Source of the DNA: Siderastrea radians
Taxonomy: Eukaryota; Cnidaria; Anthozoa; Scleractinia; Rhizangiidae
Length of the DNA stretch: 64,000 nt
Assembly (NCBI GenBank): GCA_964017195.1
Contig: OZ024895.1
Location: forward strand, 20,799,534-20,863,533
Direction of reading: 5' to 3'
Under the pieces are notes generated by a model that saw only the letters and a list, made by a program, of their open reading frames with translations, ran no database searches and was not told the DNA's origin. Positions 22,113-34,100 of the stretch are shown in pieces. The position numbers and the translations under genes were made by a program. How positions within the stretch are numbered: the stretch's first letter is position 1; every line of letters begins with the position of its first letter.

Positions 22113-25100
22113 ACTGGGCGCGCGCGCTCAGGCTTCCGCGCGCTCTTGGGCATTTTAAATTTAATGACGTTTGCGCTTTTTTTCCCATATGGCTTATTTG
22201 TCGCCCAAAAGCTACTACCAACTCTAACAAACCGTCGTCTACAGGAAATTGCAATAATTATGTACAAGGTCCAAATCAACATATCTCCTACCTATATAGC
22301 AAACCTGTTTATCACAAACACCAGGCGTTATGCCTTGTGAAACTCCGATTTTACCATACCCAGGTTTAACACGAAAACGAAGATACTATATGTTTCCATA
22401 TGTCTGAAGAGAAAGAAAAACGCACGAATTCATCATATCTCATTAGCATTCAGCACATGGAGCAGCCCTCAACGTCTACCAAAACTATCATTCGAACTTG
22501 TCGCGTAGGCTTCGGAAAAGCTTTGATCCGTCAACGTTAATTGAAATAGCTGTAAAAAATAGCTAGAGCAAAAGATTCAAAGAAAGTAGTCAATGCCAAA
22601 GAAATAAAGAACTTTCGAGTTATCGTGGTCTACGTTCTTTAATTTAATCAAAATTCCGTCAATTCACGTTGCTGTTTTGCAGATTACGGCAAAGAAATTT
22701 ACATAGATTTGTAACACATGCAGAGCTCATATTTTGTTTGCTTTTTTGGTAAAAAAATTATTTTAACATTATTTATGCATTTGATTCGGCATAGTAACTA
22801 AATCAAGTGTGCCTATTTGAATTATTCGATTTGTTGCATGAGAAATTCGACTTCTAAACCAGGCCTTAGATGCTTGTTTTGTCTCTATTGCTGATAATTG
22901 TTAACCACTGCTTTTTCCCTACTTTTTTACTTTTTAGGGTTATTAACCCTTACACTCCCGAATTTTCCCCCTAAAACCCGTTTTTTTAAACGTTAAACTG
23001 AATTTTTGGTGCTATGATCTTGAATTTACCTAAACTTTGCTAGAAAAGCACTTTTTCACACTGCAGCAACATTTGGATAAAGATGTAAAAATGTACAATA
23101 TTTCACTTGGTGCATGCGCATAAGCCAAATTTGGACTCTTTTTGCTGAACTAGTTCGCACGTCACATTATGCAGGAAAGACTGGGGAATATATACACAAG
23201 TCTCCATTTAGCGCTAAAATATGTTCGGATATTAGTCCGTGGACATTATCTGTTACGAGACGTGATCAGTTCTCCAAGGGCGAAGCTGCAGGAAAATCGA
23301 CCCTTACAAATTGGCTATTTTTACACTACCAGTTGGAATTAGAAGAACAAATTTTCGTGTTTTGGTCTTCTCTGATTCACATGAAGACGTCATATCCATT
23401 TTACAGAAAAAAACGTATTTTGAACTAAGATTTTCTTTCAGGATACCTTTCATGTCAAAGTGCCCAGTTTTGGATATAAGGATTAACCAGAAAGGGGGGG
23501 GGGGTTCCCTATATAAGCTATATAGGTATGTGCCGCCCCAAATGGTAGGGTTTCTGAGACTTTTTGGTCTCAAAACGTGTATAGAGTTTGACCATTATGG
23601 TCTGAAATTGGGCATAGGGAAATTCTTGACTAAATCTCGCTGCATATTTTGCGGCAAAATGCAGCAAGATTAATTAAGTCTAGAAGTTGGTGCCTTAAAA
23701 GATGTTCAGTGTCATATAGGTGTCATAGATGATAAATAAAGCCCTAATAATAATTTTAGTTAATATGTGGACCTCACTTTGACAAGATATTGGGTTCGCA
23801 AACCGAGAAAACTTTCGTGCGCTGGAACATAGCGAATTATCATAATTAGATTTACAACTTTGAATATAGCAGTTGTTGTAAACATTGACTCGGAAGGTCT
23901 TCTGAAGCCTCGAAACCTGCAAATTTGTGTCCAAGTTTTCTCCGCCGATATAGAATTTCAGGAAATGATTCGCGAGGAGCATTAACTTGGTGTACTATAT
24001 TGTGTTATGACAAGAGCGAATTTTTAAACGTCCTTCTCAAAATGAAGATAGCACGTTTCGAAGGTTAGATTTCACCTTTTTACTCTCTTAGAAGCCACTA
24101 ACTTCTATCAATTTTTGAAATCGAAATTAATAATTCTTTAATTCGGTGCGCAGTTTTAGCTGAAAGATTTGACACAAAATCGCATTATCTGCAGTTAAAC
24201 TTTTATGAGTTTGTAACATCAACGGTCATCTCTCAGTGAAAGGGCAATCATGATGTAATTCCAACAAACCCCTAACATCCTTTGTAAATTTTAGCGGAAT
24301 CGATGTTCAAAATGTAGCGAATTAAAGCTTTACAAGGTAGCACCCTGTCGACAAATTTGGCTGATGAATTTATTGATGAGCAAGGGTCCTACGCGACCTT
24401 AACCAATGTCATTGATAACAAATTTCCAGTTAAAAATATAGTAAATAATATATTCTACATACACAACACACATTTCATTCTTATATACTTCTTTTTATTT
24501 TGACAAAGCATGTATTTCATAAACGAGGTTATAGAATGTTACCAACTTTGCAGACAAGATAGAATGGATTCAATTCAAAACTTATAATAATGCTTATCTT
24601 CAAAAATAACGTTTGTTTTCGAAAAAAGTAGACAATTTTAAGCTAATTTCAAGTTCCTCAAAATTGACACACAGGTGCCCTAATGCTATTTTGACTTCGC
24701 AGAATTTCTCACCATTCTGCCCCTTGACAGTATTTGATAGAAACAATTGCTTCTATTGCTGCCTGGTTTGTAGCATTGAGTATGGAATGTCTATATCCAA
24801 ATATCATTAATTTTAAACAAATTGTTTAAGTGCAATCAAATTGTGCTCTGTTACGATACTACAATCTGTAAATTCAAGTAAGAAATATTCATTTCAACCC
24901 TGTTACATCACAGGTTTTAACTTTAATAGAATGATGACACCATATCATGATTCACTGAAAATTTTGTCAGTATCTCTTTAAATGTCAAGATTATCTAAAC
25001 TAGAGATTTCCATTGCAATCAAGCACAGAAAACAACAACTGTAACCTATTATTAACATAAACTATAAACTAGAGTAACCAATCCAGTTGAATAAGCCAAG

Positions 25101-27087
25101 TTTCAATCAATGCTGCATTAGGAAATTGATGACCATTTCAATTACATCCCAAAGAAAATACTTGCCACTATTTTCACTTCAACGTGGGAAATAATTAGAA
25201 TATGTGTGTAGCACGCAAACAAAAAAATTCGCCTATGACTGCCTGATTTGTAACGTTTCTTCTTTGGGGAATTTTTTCCTTTGGGGGAGGGGGGATTCGT
25301 CACAAATTGTCATATCGTTACGTTAAGTGCCCAATGAATTATGCCTTACACGTAGCCTCTGAAATGAGGGTGACAGTTATAACTAGTCCATATATAGATT
25401 AATGAGTCAATATGTATGTATGGATTTATTAAAATCAGATCAAAGACATTTGAGCGGTTTTGAAGGTAACTCGCTCTAAACAACTTTTTATCACCACAAA
25501 CAAAAGTCAAAAACGTGAGTTTGAGAAGGAATTTCGCAATTTTTGCTATCTTCTCCTCTCTTCTACCTCTTCCTTGTCAAGATGATGCATGATTTTGTTG
25601 AAGTCGCTTAAGTTTCTTTAACCCTGTCTCCAAAGCTGTAGGCATATGATTAAGCCTTTTCCCCCTTAAGGTCGTAAAGAAATGGCCGAATTGGATTTAC
25701 AAAAAGTGGCTGAAAGACATTTAAGCTATGTTATTAAGTAACTTGCTTTAAAAGGGTTGAAAGAACTAAAATGACTTTAGCGAGGTGGAAAAGGGCTTAA
25801 ATTTCTTTGATCCAATTTTGATTAAATTTACACATATAAAATATTAGTGTATTAAACTATTTCATTTTCTTGATCTCAGCTTTTCTGTAAAGGCAAAACA
25901 GTTAAAATAAGCATTAGATATCAACTTGTAATAAGGAGTGACAAATGAATTCAATGAAGTCATTATTATTGTAAGAAATTATTTTTAAAATATGTAACAG
26001 CAATTTACTTTGCATAATGCCTGGGTGGATTCCATCCACAAGGCTTGAGGCTTCATCTCTGACTGTACCTGAAAGAAACATTTCAGAAACATTAATTAAG
26101 CACAGCTTTTTCTGGTGCGTAGCCAAGTAGTCTCTTTGGATGTGGTCAATAAAGTTATTCTTAACGCATTAGTGATTCTTTTTTTTTCAGTGGATTTTAC
26201 TAGATAAATTTAAAAAAGAACTATAGAAAGATAGGAAGTTGACAAGGTTTTACCTTTCCTCCGTTTAGATAGTGGCTCACGTGGATCTCTGGATTCTGCT
26301 TTAAGAAATTAAAAATTAAAATTATAGGTCCGCAGTGCGTAAATGTACTTGTGTGGTCGCTTATATATACATGTTGTTAGGTTGCTATCTTGAGTGTTCA
26401 AGTGCTACAATTTCATCATATACAGTTAACACGCTCAGCAGACATAGTTTACGTGCAAGTTTTTCAACTCGATAGCTTTGGCAGCTCCTGAGTCTGAGAT
26501 AGCATGAGAACACTTGGTTACATGATCTACTTCCCCCAAAATGAACATTTCTTGTTCAGTTGTTTTCATTCTCTCCGAGAAGCGAAAAGTCCTACAGACT
26601 TGAAACTGTGCACGCAGAATCAAGTGCGGTTTTACACCAATCTGCAACAACGATTTTGTGCCTAGAGCAGACAAAACTTTAATTTTGTTCGAACCCCGAA
26701 AACAAGCGAATGATCCTCCATTGTGCCACATAAACAGAACAACAAGTTACGATTGTTCTTCAAAATCCGAGAGCAAAATTCCTCCACTTCAACGCTTTGC
26801 TTTAGTAAACATTGAGGCAATCTTCTCAGGCAACATCGTGACAGAGGCAAACTGCTTAGCGACAGCAGGAAAAACGTATGCGTTTGCAAGCTACGATACT
26901 GCTGGGATTGACAAAGTTTTCGCATTCTGATCGTTCTTGGTGGAAAAAGATATGTTCAACTTCCTGTTTGAATGGCCCCGTTATAAACGTGGCGCGCACG
27001 CTACGCGCCTCGTTGGCTATCTACCATCTCGTATCCAACGCGCGCTCAAGGAATAATTGTTAAGTATACCACGAGAAAGTGTTGTGT
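22113..27087. other. Element interior, AT-rich non-coding with repeats
   Basis: No gene supported. Repeats include a copy (22947-23150) of the family also at 51233-51440 ('CATGCGCATAAGCCAAA' shared); a G-run followed by 'CCCTATATAAGCTATATAGG' (23496-23670), which looks like a common cnidarian dispersed repeat; and a segment (about 23700-24420) distantly repeated at 36240-37120. Overlapping open frames on both strands at 26435-26930 have no family features. Confidence 0.5.
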
Positions 27088-27245
27088 TACTATTTTATAC
27101 CATGCCAGAGAAAATACGCTTACTAAATTTCGTCGAGAATAAAATCCCAGCGCACGATGGGAAGGTTAAGTTTAACCATCGAATATTCAACGGCTTTCCT
27201 GAATTCTGATAGGCTGTATTTTCTATGGCATGGTATATAGAGTAG
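27088..27245. mobile_element. 158-bp MITE
   Basis: Terminal inverted repeats of about 29 bp: 'TTTATACCATGCCAGAGAAA' on the left pairs with 'TTTTCTATGGCATGGTATAT' on the right. There is no coding capacity. Confidence 0.75.
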
Positions 27246-28014
27246 TTTGTAATATACAGTGCCGTAGCAGGGTTAAATTTATTGGGGGGGGGCACATCAC
27301 TCGCACCTTGGGCGCGAGGTTCTTGGAGGGTCGGGGGGCATGCTAGTCTGGGAGATTTTCAATGATGGGGTCTCTAAAATAGCATTTCTAGCTTTCTGAA
27401 AAAGTTACCAGCAATTTTAAACTGACTAAAATCATTGATCAGAAAGGTTGCTTTAACGCTGTACTGTTCTTATTGAACGGGTTTATTTAATTCGAAGTTC
27501 CTTCTACCTGTAAGCCAAAATGCCTGAGATGTTACTTCTAAACCAGCCTATTCTTGACGGTTTTCATTCTTTTTTGGGCATGACTCGTGATCGTTTCTCA
27601 CCAGATTTAATGGGTTTCTCACCCATTTAAAGCCATAGAATTTAAAGCTTAATCAAATCGAAATGAACATTGGATGTTTGCAAAAATTAAGGAGCAGGAA
27701 GAGCGTCGCCGCTAACCAGACGTAACGGTCATAATTATTGGCTCAGTTCACAAGGGTCAATCGCAAAAATCCAATCCACTTCTAGGTTTTGCTGCCAAAA
27801 GCTTTGTAGGAGTTGGAAAAGAAAATGTGCAAAACTTTTGCTGGAAAACGTTATACTAATAGCACTGGAAAACAAAATTGGGCTAACCGCAGTGTTAATT
27901 AGGCTGACCTAATCCAACAGTATGCTAACATAGTTACTGTTCTACTCTTTTGTGTTAACCCATTTTGGGGGGGGGGGGGCGGGGCTCCCCATGCTACGGC
28001 ACTATTATATCAAA

Positions 28015-28017
<3 letters not shown>

Positions 28018-28110
<93 letters not shown>
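28018..28110. repeat. (GA)n microsatellite, about 46 units
   Basis: Pure GA dinucleotide run of 93 bp. Its translations as poly-RE or poly-SL are artefacts. Confidence 0.98.
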
Positions 28111-28112
<2 letters not shown>

Positions 28113-28124
28113 TTTCATGTAGTA

Positions 28125-28234
28125 TGTCAAAAAACAGGGCGAGTGCTTCATCACGGGTTCCCGTAGACCGAGTGCTTTTATGGTTTCGAGGTGTTTGGAA
28201 CCCGTGATGAAGCACGAAGCCCGAGTTTTTGACA
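28125..28234. mobile_element. Short foldback (hairpin) element
   Basis: Arms 28125-28160 and 28197-28234 are inverted copies sharing 'GTGCTTCATCACGGGTTCC' and a 'TGTCAAAAA' end. It lies directly against the GA run and is followed by a two-copy direct repeat of about 39 bp (28231-28310, 'TCTCAAAT...AAATTATGCAGT'). Confidence 0.75.
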
Positions 28235-28402
28235 TGTCTTCTCAAATGAAACAATAAGAAATTATGCAGTGACATGTTTTCTCAAATCAACAATGATAAA
28301 TTATGCAGTGTTACATTATTGCCCTCCACCGAACGAACACGTTTACATGCATAGTGAGTTTTTGTTGTGAGTTGTTGTTGTGCAGTTGGCGTCCGACCAT
28401 GA

Positions 28403-28624
28403 GTGAAGAAGGGGCGTAAGGTCGCGACGCTCTCAACAGGTATCGAAGAAATGGAAGTGTCGAGTCTAAATTGCAGGCTAAGCAAATTCGTTATGGAAGT
28501 GGCTAAGAAGACCGGTGAGAGATATCCTGCGAAGATTATTTACGGAATAGTTGAATTGTTCGCGTCTCAGACCAAGCTTATCTTCGCACCAAATGGAGGC
28601 TATTGTTTATATGGCTGTATATAG
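28403..28624 (+). pseudogene. Crypton/KIAA1958-type domain fragment
   Basis: An open stretch includes 'LNCRLSKFVMEVAKKTGERY' then 'PAKIIYGIVELF'. This resembles the N-terminal part of the domain found in Crypton-derived tyrosine-recombinase proteins (KIAA1958, ZMYM2, QRICH1), whose pattern is roughly LxxWLxxFvxEvRkxxGxxYPxxTLyxiv. Only about 40 residues are recognisable. Upstream frames are interrupted, and downstream the sequence runs into a degenerate TATAGTGTAGTA repeat and the satellite. It is therefore treated as a fragment. The match is from memory of the family pattern. Confidence 0.5.
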
Positions 28625-28689
28625 TGTAGTATAGTGGTGTATAGTGTAGTATAATGGTTTATGTTGTGCTATAGCCGTGTATAGTGTAG

Positions 28690-30832
28690 TACTCATACTC
28701 CAATTAAGTAAAGTGCTACAAGCAAGCAAAGTACTACAAGTAAGTAAACGAAAAACTCCAAGTAAGTAAAGTACTCCAAGCAAGTCAAGTACTCCAAGCA
28801 AACAAAGTACTCCAAGCAAGTAAAGTACTCCAAGCAAGTAAAGTACTCTAAGCAAGTAAAGTACTCCAAGCAAGTAAAGTACTCTAAGCAAACAAAGTAC
28901 TCCAAGTAAGTAAAGTACACTAAGCAAGCAAAGTACTACAAGTAAGCAAAGTACTCCAAGTACTCCAAGCAAGTAAAGTACTCTAAGCAAACAAAGTACT
29001 CCAAGTTAAAAGTAAAGTACTCCAAGTAAGTAAAGTACTCCAAGCAAACAAAGTACTCCAAGCAAGTACTCCAAGCAAGTCAAGTACTCCAGGCAAGTAA
29101 AGTACTCCAAGTAAGTTAAGTACTCTAAGCAACCAAAGTACTACAAGCAAGAACAGTACTCCAAGTAAGTGAAGTACATCAAGCAAGTAGAGTACATTAA
29201 GCGAGTAAAGTGCAACAAGCAAGTAGAGTACATCAAGCACATAGAGTACATCAAGCAAGTAAAGTACATCAAGCAAGTAGAGTACTACAAGCAAGAAAAG
29301 TACATCAAGCAAGTAGAGTATATCACGCAAGTGAAGTACCTCAAGCACATAGAGTACTACAAGCAAGTGAAGTACATCAAGCAAGTGGAGTACATCAAGC
29401 ACATAGAGTATCAAGCATGTAGAGTATTACAAGCAAGAAAAGTACATCAAGCACATACAGTACATCAAGCATGTAGAGTGTTACAAGCAAGAAAAGTACA
29501 TCAGGCAAGTAAAGTACATCAAGCACATAGAGTACTACTACAAGCAAGTAGAGTGCATCAAGCAAGTGAAGTACATCAAGCAAGTAAAGTATATTAAGCG
29601 AGTAAAGTGCAACAAGCAAGTAGAGTACATCAAGCAAGTAAAGCGGTACATCAAGCAAGTAAAGTACACTAAGCACATAGAGTACTACAAGCAAGTAAAG
29701 AACGTCAAGCACATAGAATACTACAAGCAAGTAAAGTACATCAAGCAAGTAGAGTACATCAAGCAATTGCAAGTAGAGTACATCAAGCACGTAGAGTACA
29801 TCAAGCACGTAGAGTACATCAAGCGAGTGAAGTACATCAAGCCAGCAGAGTACATTAAGCGTTAGTAGAGTATATTAAGCACGTAGAGTACATCAAGCAA
29901 GTAGAGTAAATGAAGCAAGTAGAGTATATCAAGCACGTAGAGTACATCAAGCACGTAGAGTAGATCGAGCACATAGAGTATATTAAGCAAGTAGAGTACA
30001 TCAAGCACGTAGAGTACATCAAGCAAGTAGAGTACATGAAGCAAGTGAAGTACATCAAGCAAGTAGAGTACATCAAGCACGTAGAGTACATCAAGCACGT
30101 AGAGTAGATCGAGCACATAGAGTATATTAAGCAAGTAGAGTACATCAAGCACGTAGAGTACATCAAGCGAGTGAAGTACATCAAGCAAGTAGAGTATATC
30201 AAGCAAGTAGAGTATATCAAGCACGTAGAGTATATCAAGCAAGTAGAGTATATCAAGCACGTAGAGTACATCAAGCGAGTGAAGTACATCAAGCAAGTAG
30301 AGTATATCAAGCAAGTAGAGTATATCAAGCACGTAGAGTATATCAAGCAAGAAGAGTACATCGAGCAAGTGAAGTACATCAAGCACGTAGAGTAGATCGA
30401 GCACATAGAGTATATTAAGCAAGTAGAGTACATCAAGCACGTAGAGTACATCAAACGAGTGAAGTACATCAAGCAAGTAGAGTATATCAAGCAAGTAGAG
30501 TATATCAAGCACGTAGAGTATATCAAGCAAGTAGAGTACATCAAGCACGTAGAGTACATCAAGCACGTAGAGTACATCAAGCACGTAGAGTATATCAAGC
30601 ACGTAGAGTACATCAAGCACGTAGAGTAGATCGAGCACATAGAGTATATTAAGCAAGTAGAGTACATCAAGCACGTAGAGTACATCAAGCACGTAGAGTA
30701 CATCAAGCACGTAGAGTACATCAAGCAAGTAGAGTAGATCAAGCAAGTAGAGTAGATCAAGCACGTAGAGTATATCAAGCAAGTAGAGTAGATCGAGCAA
30801 GTAGAGTACATCAAGCAAGTAGAGTACATCAA
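28690..30832 (-). repeat. 18-bp satellite array, right arm (about 119 units, inverted)
   Basis: Reverse-complement orientation of the left array: unit GTAGAGTACATCAAGCAM. Three zones are visible. An inner zone (28690-29165) is dominated by an 'AAGTACTCCAAGCAAGTA' variant, a middle zone is mixed, and an outer zone (29870-30832) matches the homogeneous outer part of the left arm. The inner 'ACTCC' variant is represented on the left only by its last few units (20045-20075). Confidence 0.97.
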
Positions 30833-31142
30833 GGTAGCTAAGCAAGTAGATTAGTATAAGTAATAGAACTCAAGTAAAGTTAGTTAAATAATATATTGGG
30901 GACAAAGTAGAGTAGATCAAGCACGTAGAGTATATCAAGCAAGTGGAGTAGATCGAGCAAGTAGAGTACATCAAGCAAGTAGAGTACATCAAGGTAGCTA
31001 AGCAAGTAAGTAATAGAACTCAAGTAAAGTTAGTTAAATAATATATTGGGGACAATATAGTTCCCCATACATCACGTACCTACCGAGACCTCTCGATCCT
31101 TGGCGCAGACCAAAAGGATCGTGGGCTCTGGGGACGAGAATG
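30833..31142 (-). repeat. Right terminal inverted repeat with 160-bp partial tandem duplication
   Basis: The junction 'AAGGTAGCTAAGCAAG' plus 'TATATTGGGGACAA' occurs twice (from 30833 and from 30993), 160 bp apart, separated by about five satellite units. Only the outer copy continues into the terminal hairpin and end motif. The inner copy retains about 10 bp ('attagtata' region) that the left terminus also has, so the outer copy lost it. Confidence 0.85.
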
Positions 31143-31154
31143 ATATTTCTCAAG

Positions 31155-34100
31155 ATGGCGCACATGAGTTTGGAGCAGTATTTGGATCAGGTTTGAAGAA
31201 TAAAATAACTCTTCAAAAGATAAACACATTAGAAAACAATTATTATTTAATTTCACCCACTGTTTGAATCGTAAACTAATTAAAAAACGAGTGAAATTCT
31301 GATGTCAATTTCGTAATTTTTAGGTTGAAAGAGGGCTCGTGTCAAAGAATGGAAACATTTTAGCGGTAAGGTCCAATAATAAAACCCTTGTTTTTTAGGT
31401 TCACCGCTACAGCTAAAAAAACACCCAGTTATTAGTGGGACTGCCAAATTTGATGTTTATAGCTTGCAGAAGGTCTTGGATATAAGCAGCAGACTAACTC
31501 AGTAAAGTTCACAATATTTTTACCGACTTTGATTTTGTACAAGTTTATTGGCCAGTGGACATTTTGGTAGTAGATACATACTTTAAACTGAACCTGTTAA
31601 ATGCAGTATAAATCCTCGGGACACTGATCAATGATCTTAGCAGATGTTTTGCAGGCACCACCACGGGGGGGGGGGGGGGGGGGTTGGACTTGTGACTCTC
31701 ATTCTACATGTATCCTTACCACGATGGCCGTTTTGTAAGAGGCATAAAATAAAGAAATGGAATGCACAACTAACTACATGTATGGGCTTTGGAATTCTTT
31801 TGACTCTTAGAATGCATTTTAAATTTTACTATTAACCCTCTAAGTCCTCAAATGTCTTGATTTTTTAAGCAAATTCTCCCAACTAGTACCATATGAAATA
31901 TAAGAAGAATAGTGGGGAGAATATGGATGTTGATATCGGGGCTTAAAGGGTTAAGTCATCTGTTGACTAAATACTATACGAGTGAAGGCACCTGGTCATG
32001 TCAGAAAGTCCCACGTTCAAACAAGTATAGTTTGACAACAGTTTGCCTGAAAGTCAAGCTAGATTTATTTGTTATCAAGAGAGGATAAAGGGGTAAGAGA
32101 GCTACTCCCCCATATAGGCTCTCTCTCCATCCTAATCCCTCTTAAGTTATTTTTAGTAACAAATCGTGGGGAATTCAAATTTCAAATAACTTATTTAGTT
32201 TTAAAGCAATTACCCTGAATTTTCGCAGCAATATAGAACTCGTCATTTTGAACAATTTCACGATTTTAATTTTTCTGATTTTGACAGTTTTTGGCGGCAA
32301 AATGACGTCACAAGGTTGGCGCCAAATTTTGCTTTTAGCATTATGGGATATCTTATGTCTGTTTCTGAATGGCCTTGTTACAAAGATCTCAAAACTAAAA
32401 AAATGGATGAAATTTGTTTATCCACTCAGAAGATATAATGTTTTGAAATTTGAATTTTGTTACTAAAAATAACTTTAGAGGGATTAGGGTGGAAATAGGG
32501 CCTATATGGGGGATTAATTCTCTTACCCCTTCATCCTCTCTTGTTGTTATTGAGTACAGTTATAGGAAAAGCGAGTTGTGAGTTACACATTAATTATCTT
32601 GTTGCATTGCAGGAACTGTTTTCCTTTCGTCATCCACACATTGCAAGTCCAAGACTCCAGGTTAGTTAATGAATTTATTTAAACTCCAGTACGTTTTTGT
32701 AAAGCTGGGAATTGGCTTTTGTGGTTAGATCATTTGACTAAGAAGCAATCTGTCTATGGTGTTCAACACATGTCAGTGACTTGAAAATTTATGATCTCTT
32801 TCATTTCCACTTTTCAATGTGAATACAATTTACTTAGAATTAACTGTTTCCCAGCTTGTTAGTGATGTTTAAAAGCCCTGTCAATGTCTTTAGATATGGC
32901 TGAGACTGAAAGGTTTGTTTGTCACATCCAAACGTTTGTTATGCAATTATTTGACATTCCCAGCCCCCCACCTTGGACTTGGTTAACGCAAAGCTGTCAG
33001 TTGTGAGCAAGTTTGTTGTTCCTGACAGGCAGAAAATACTTGCTGTTTTTTCCTTGCCTTGTCTTAGTAGAGGAATGAGTAGACGAACATTTATGGGGAT
33101 TCACACTCAATTGATTTTTACTCCACACTGAAAATTATCTTCATTCACACATAAATGCCCTTCAGTACCTGCAGAAGGGTTGAGGGAGTGGGCATTGATG
33201 GAACTGACTGATACAGTTCCACTTGGGTATTTTTTTGTCTTGTCACTTATAGCTGCCAGATTCACAGGTTCAGTGTGAACAATGGTTTGAACAGCCCTAC
33301 GATGAAATGGCAGCTTCCCACCTAAGGTATTGTTAAAACGTATGGATAGGCCCTACGTTTAGAGTTGCAGATAGGTATGAGGTAACATACTGGGACATGT
33401 TGCTAGTATTTGTCTATAATGAATCGTTTAGTACTTGTTTGGGATGGTTGTAATTCTGCACAGTGTGGCATAACATTATGTTTGTTTAGTATAGCGTAGA
33501 CTACGAGCAGTCTCTCTTTCCGCTCAGGGATAGTCGAAGAATATGAGCAAGCGAGTGGGTGCGAACATCGCCTGCCACGTTGAAACATGATGTTTGTGTC
33601 GAGCTGCTATTGTAGTGAGCTGGAAAGTGAGACTACAGACTAAGCCACAACTTTGTTGGAGATCTGTCAACACTCCCTGGGGACTTTTCGACACTCCCAA
33701 GATGATCGGTACGGTTTTAGTTTACAGACGTGGCTTTTCTAATGAAATTTCTCAAAATACATTACATGTAGGATTTCTGAAGCAAGAGCAAAAGCAAGCA
33801 GCAGAAGCGCTTTTTTTTTGAGACATGATGTTATTGCCATTGTGCCAACATCGGCACAGACGTTGGTGAATACAAGTGTGTTTTGGTGATTTTGCTGTTT
33901 AACAGCGTAGTTGAAGAGCAAAGGTTATTGAGGTGAACGACCTTGGCATATACTGTCTGTTCAATTGAAAGCAAACATCCAGGGGTGCTTGAAAGTCATT
34001 TCAGAAGGAAAGTTTAAAGTGATATTTTGTTCTGCCACCCGAATAATGAAATCATTAATAGAGGGCTTTTAAGCTGGTCTTCCTACAGTTTTCTTCGGCA

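Larger units (their letters stand above)
15533..31142. mobile_element. 15.6-kb long-inverted-repeat (foldback-like) element with satellite arms
   Basis: The two extremities are inverted copies: CATTCTCGTCCCCAGAGCC starts at 15533, and its reverse complement ends at 31142. About 150 bp of unique terminal sequence is near-identical between ends (small difference near the 'gatcgaga' stretch). It is followed on both sides by an 18-bp satellite on opposite strands. The interior (20086-28689) holds a decayed Penelope-like fragment, a Crypton-type fragment, MITEs and non-coding DNA. No intact transposase is visible, so it would be non-autonomous. The flanks GTAGTTCTC and ATATTTCTC agree at 7 of 9 positions, a possible decayed 9-bp duplication. 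The right end stops 12 bp before the PCID2 ATG. Alternative: two separate satellite-bearing copies in opposite orientation. Confidence 0.75.

Noticed and set aside
26435..26930. Overlapping open frames on both strands with slightly higher GC
   Set aside because: No recognised motif on either strand. A cysteine-containing plus-strand frame (from about 26606) was considered but has no signal or family pattern.
27965..28275. Arg-Glu or Ser-Leu repeat proteins
   Set aside because: Translations of the GA microsatellite.
29855..30845. 325-327-codon minus-strand frames
   Set aside because: Same satellite, inverted arm; artefact of the repeat unit lacking stops.
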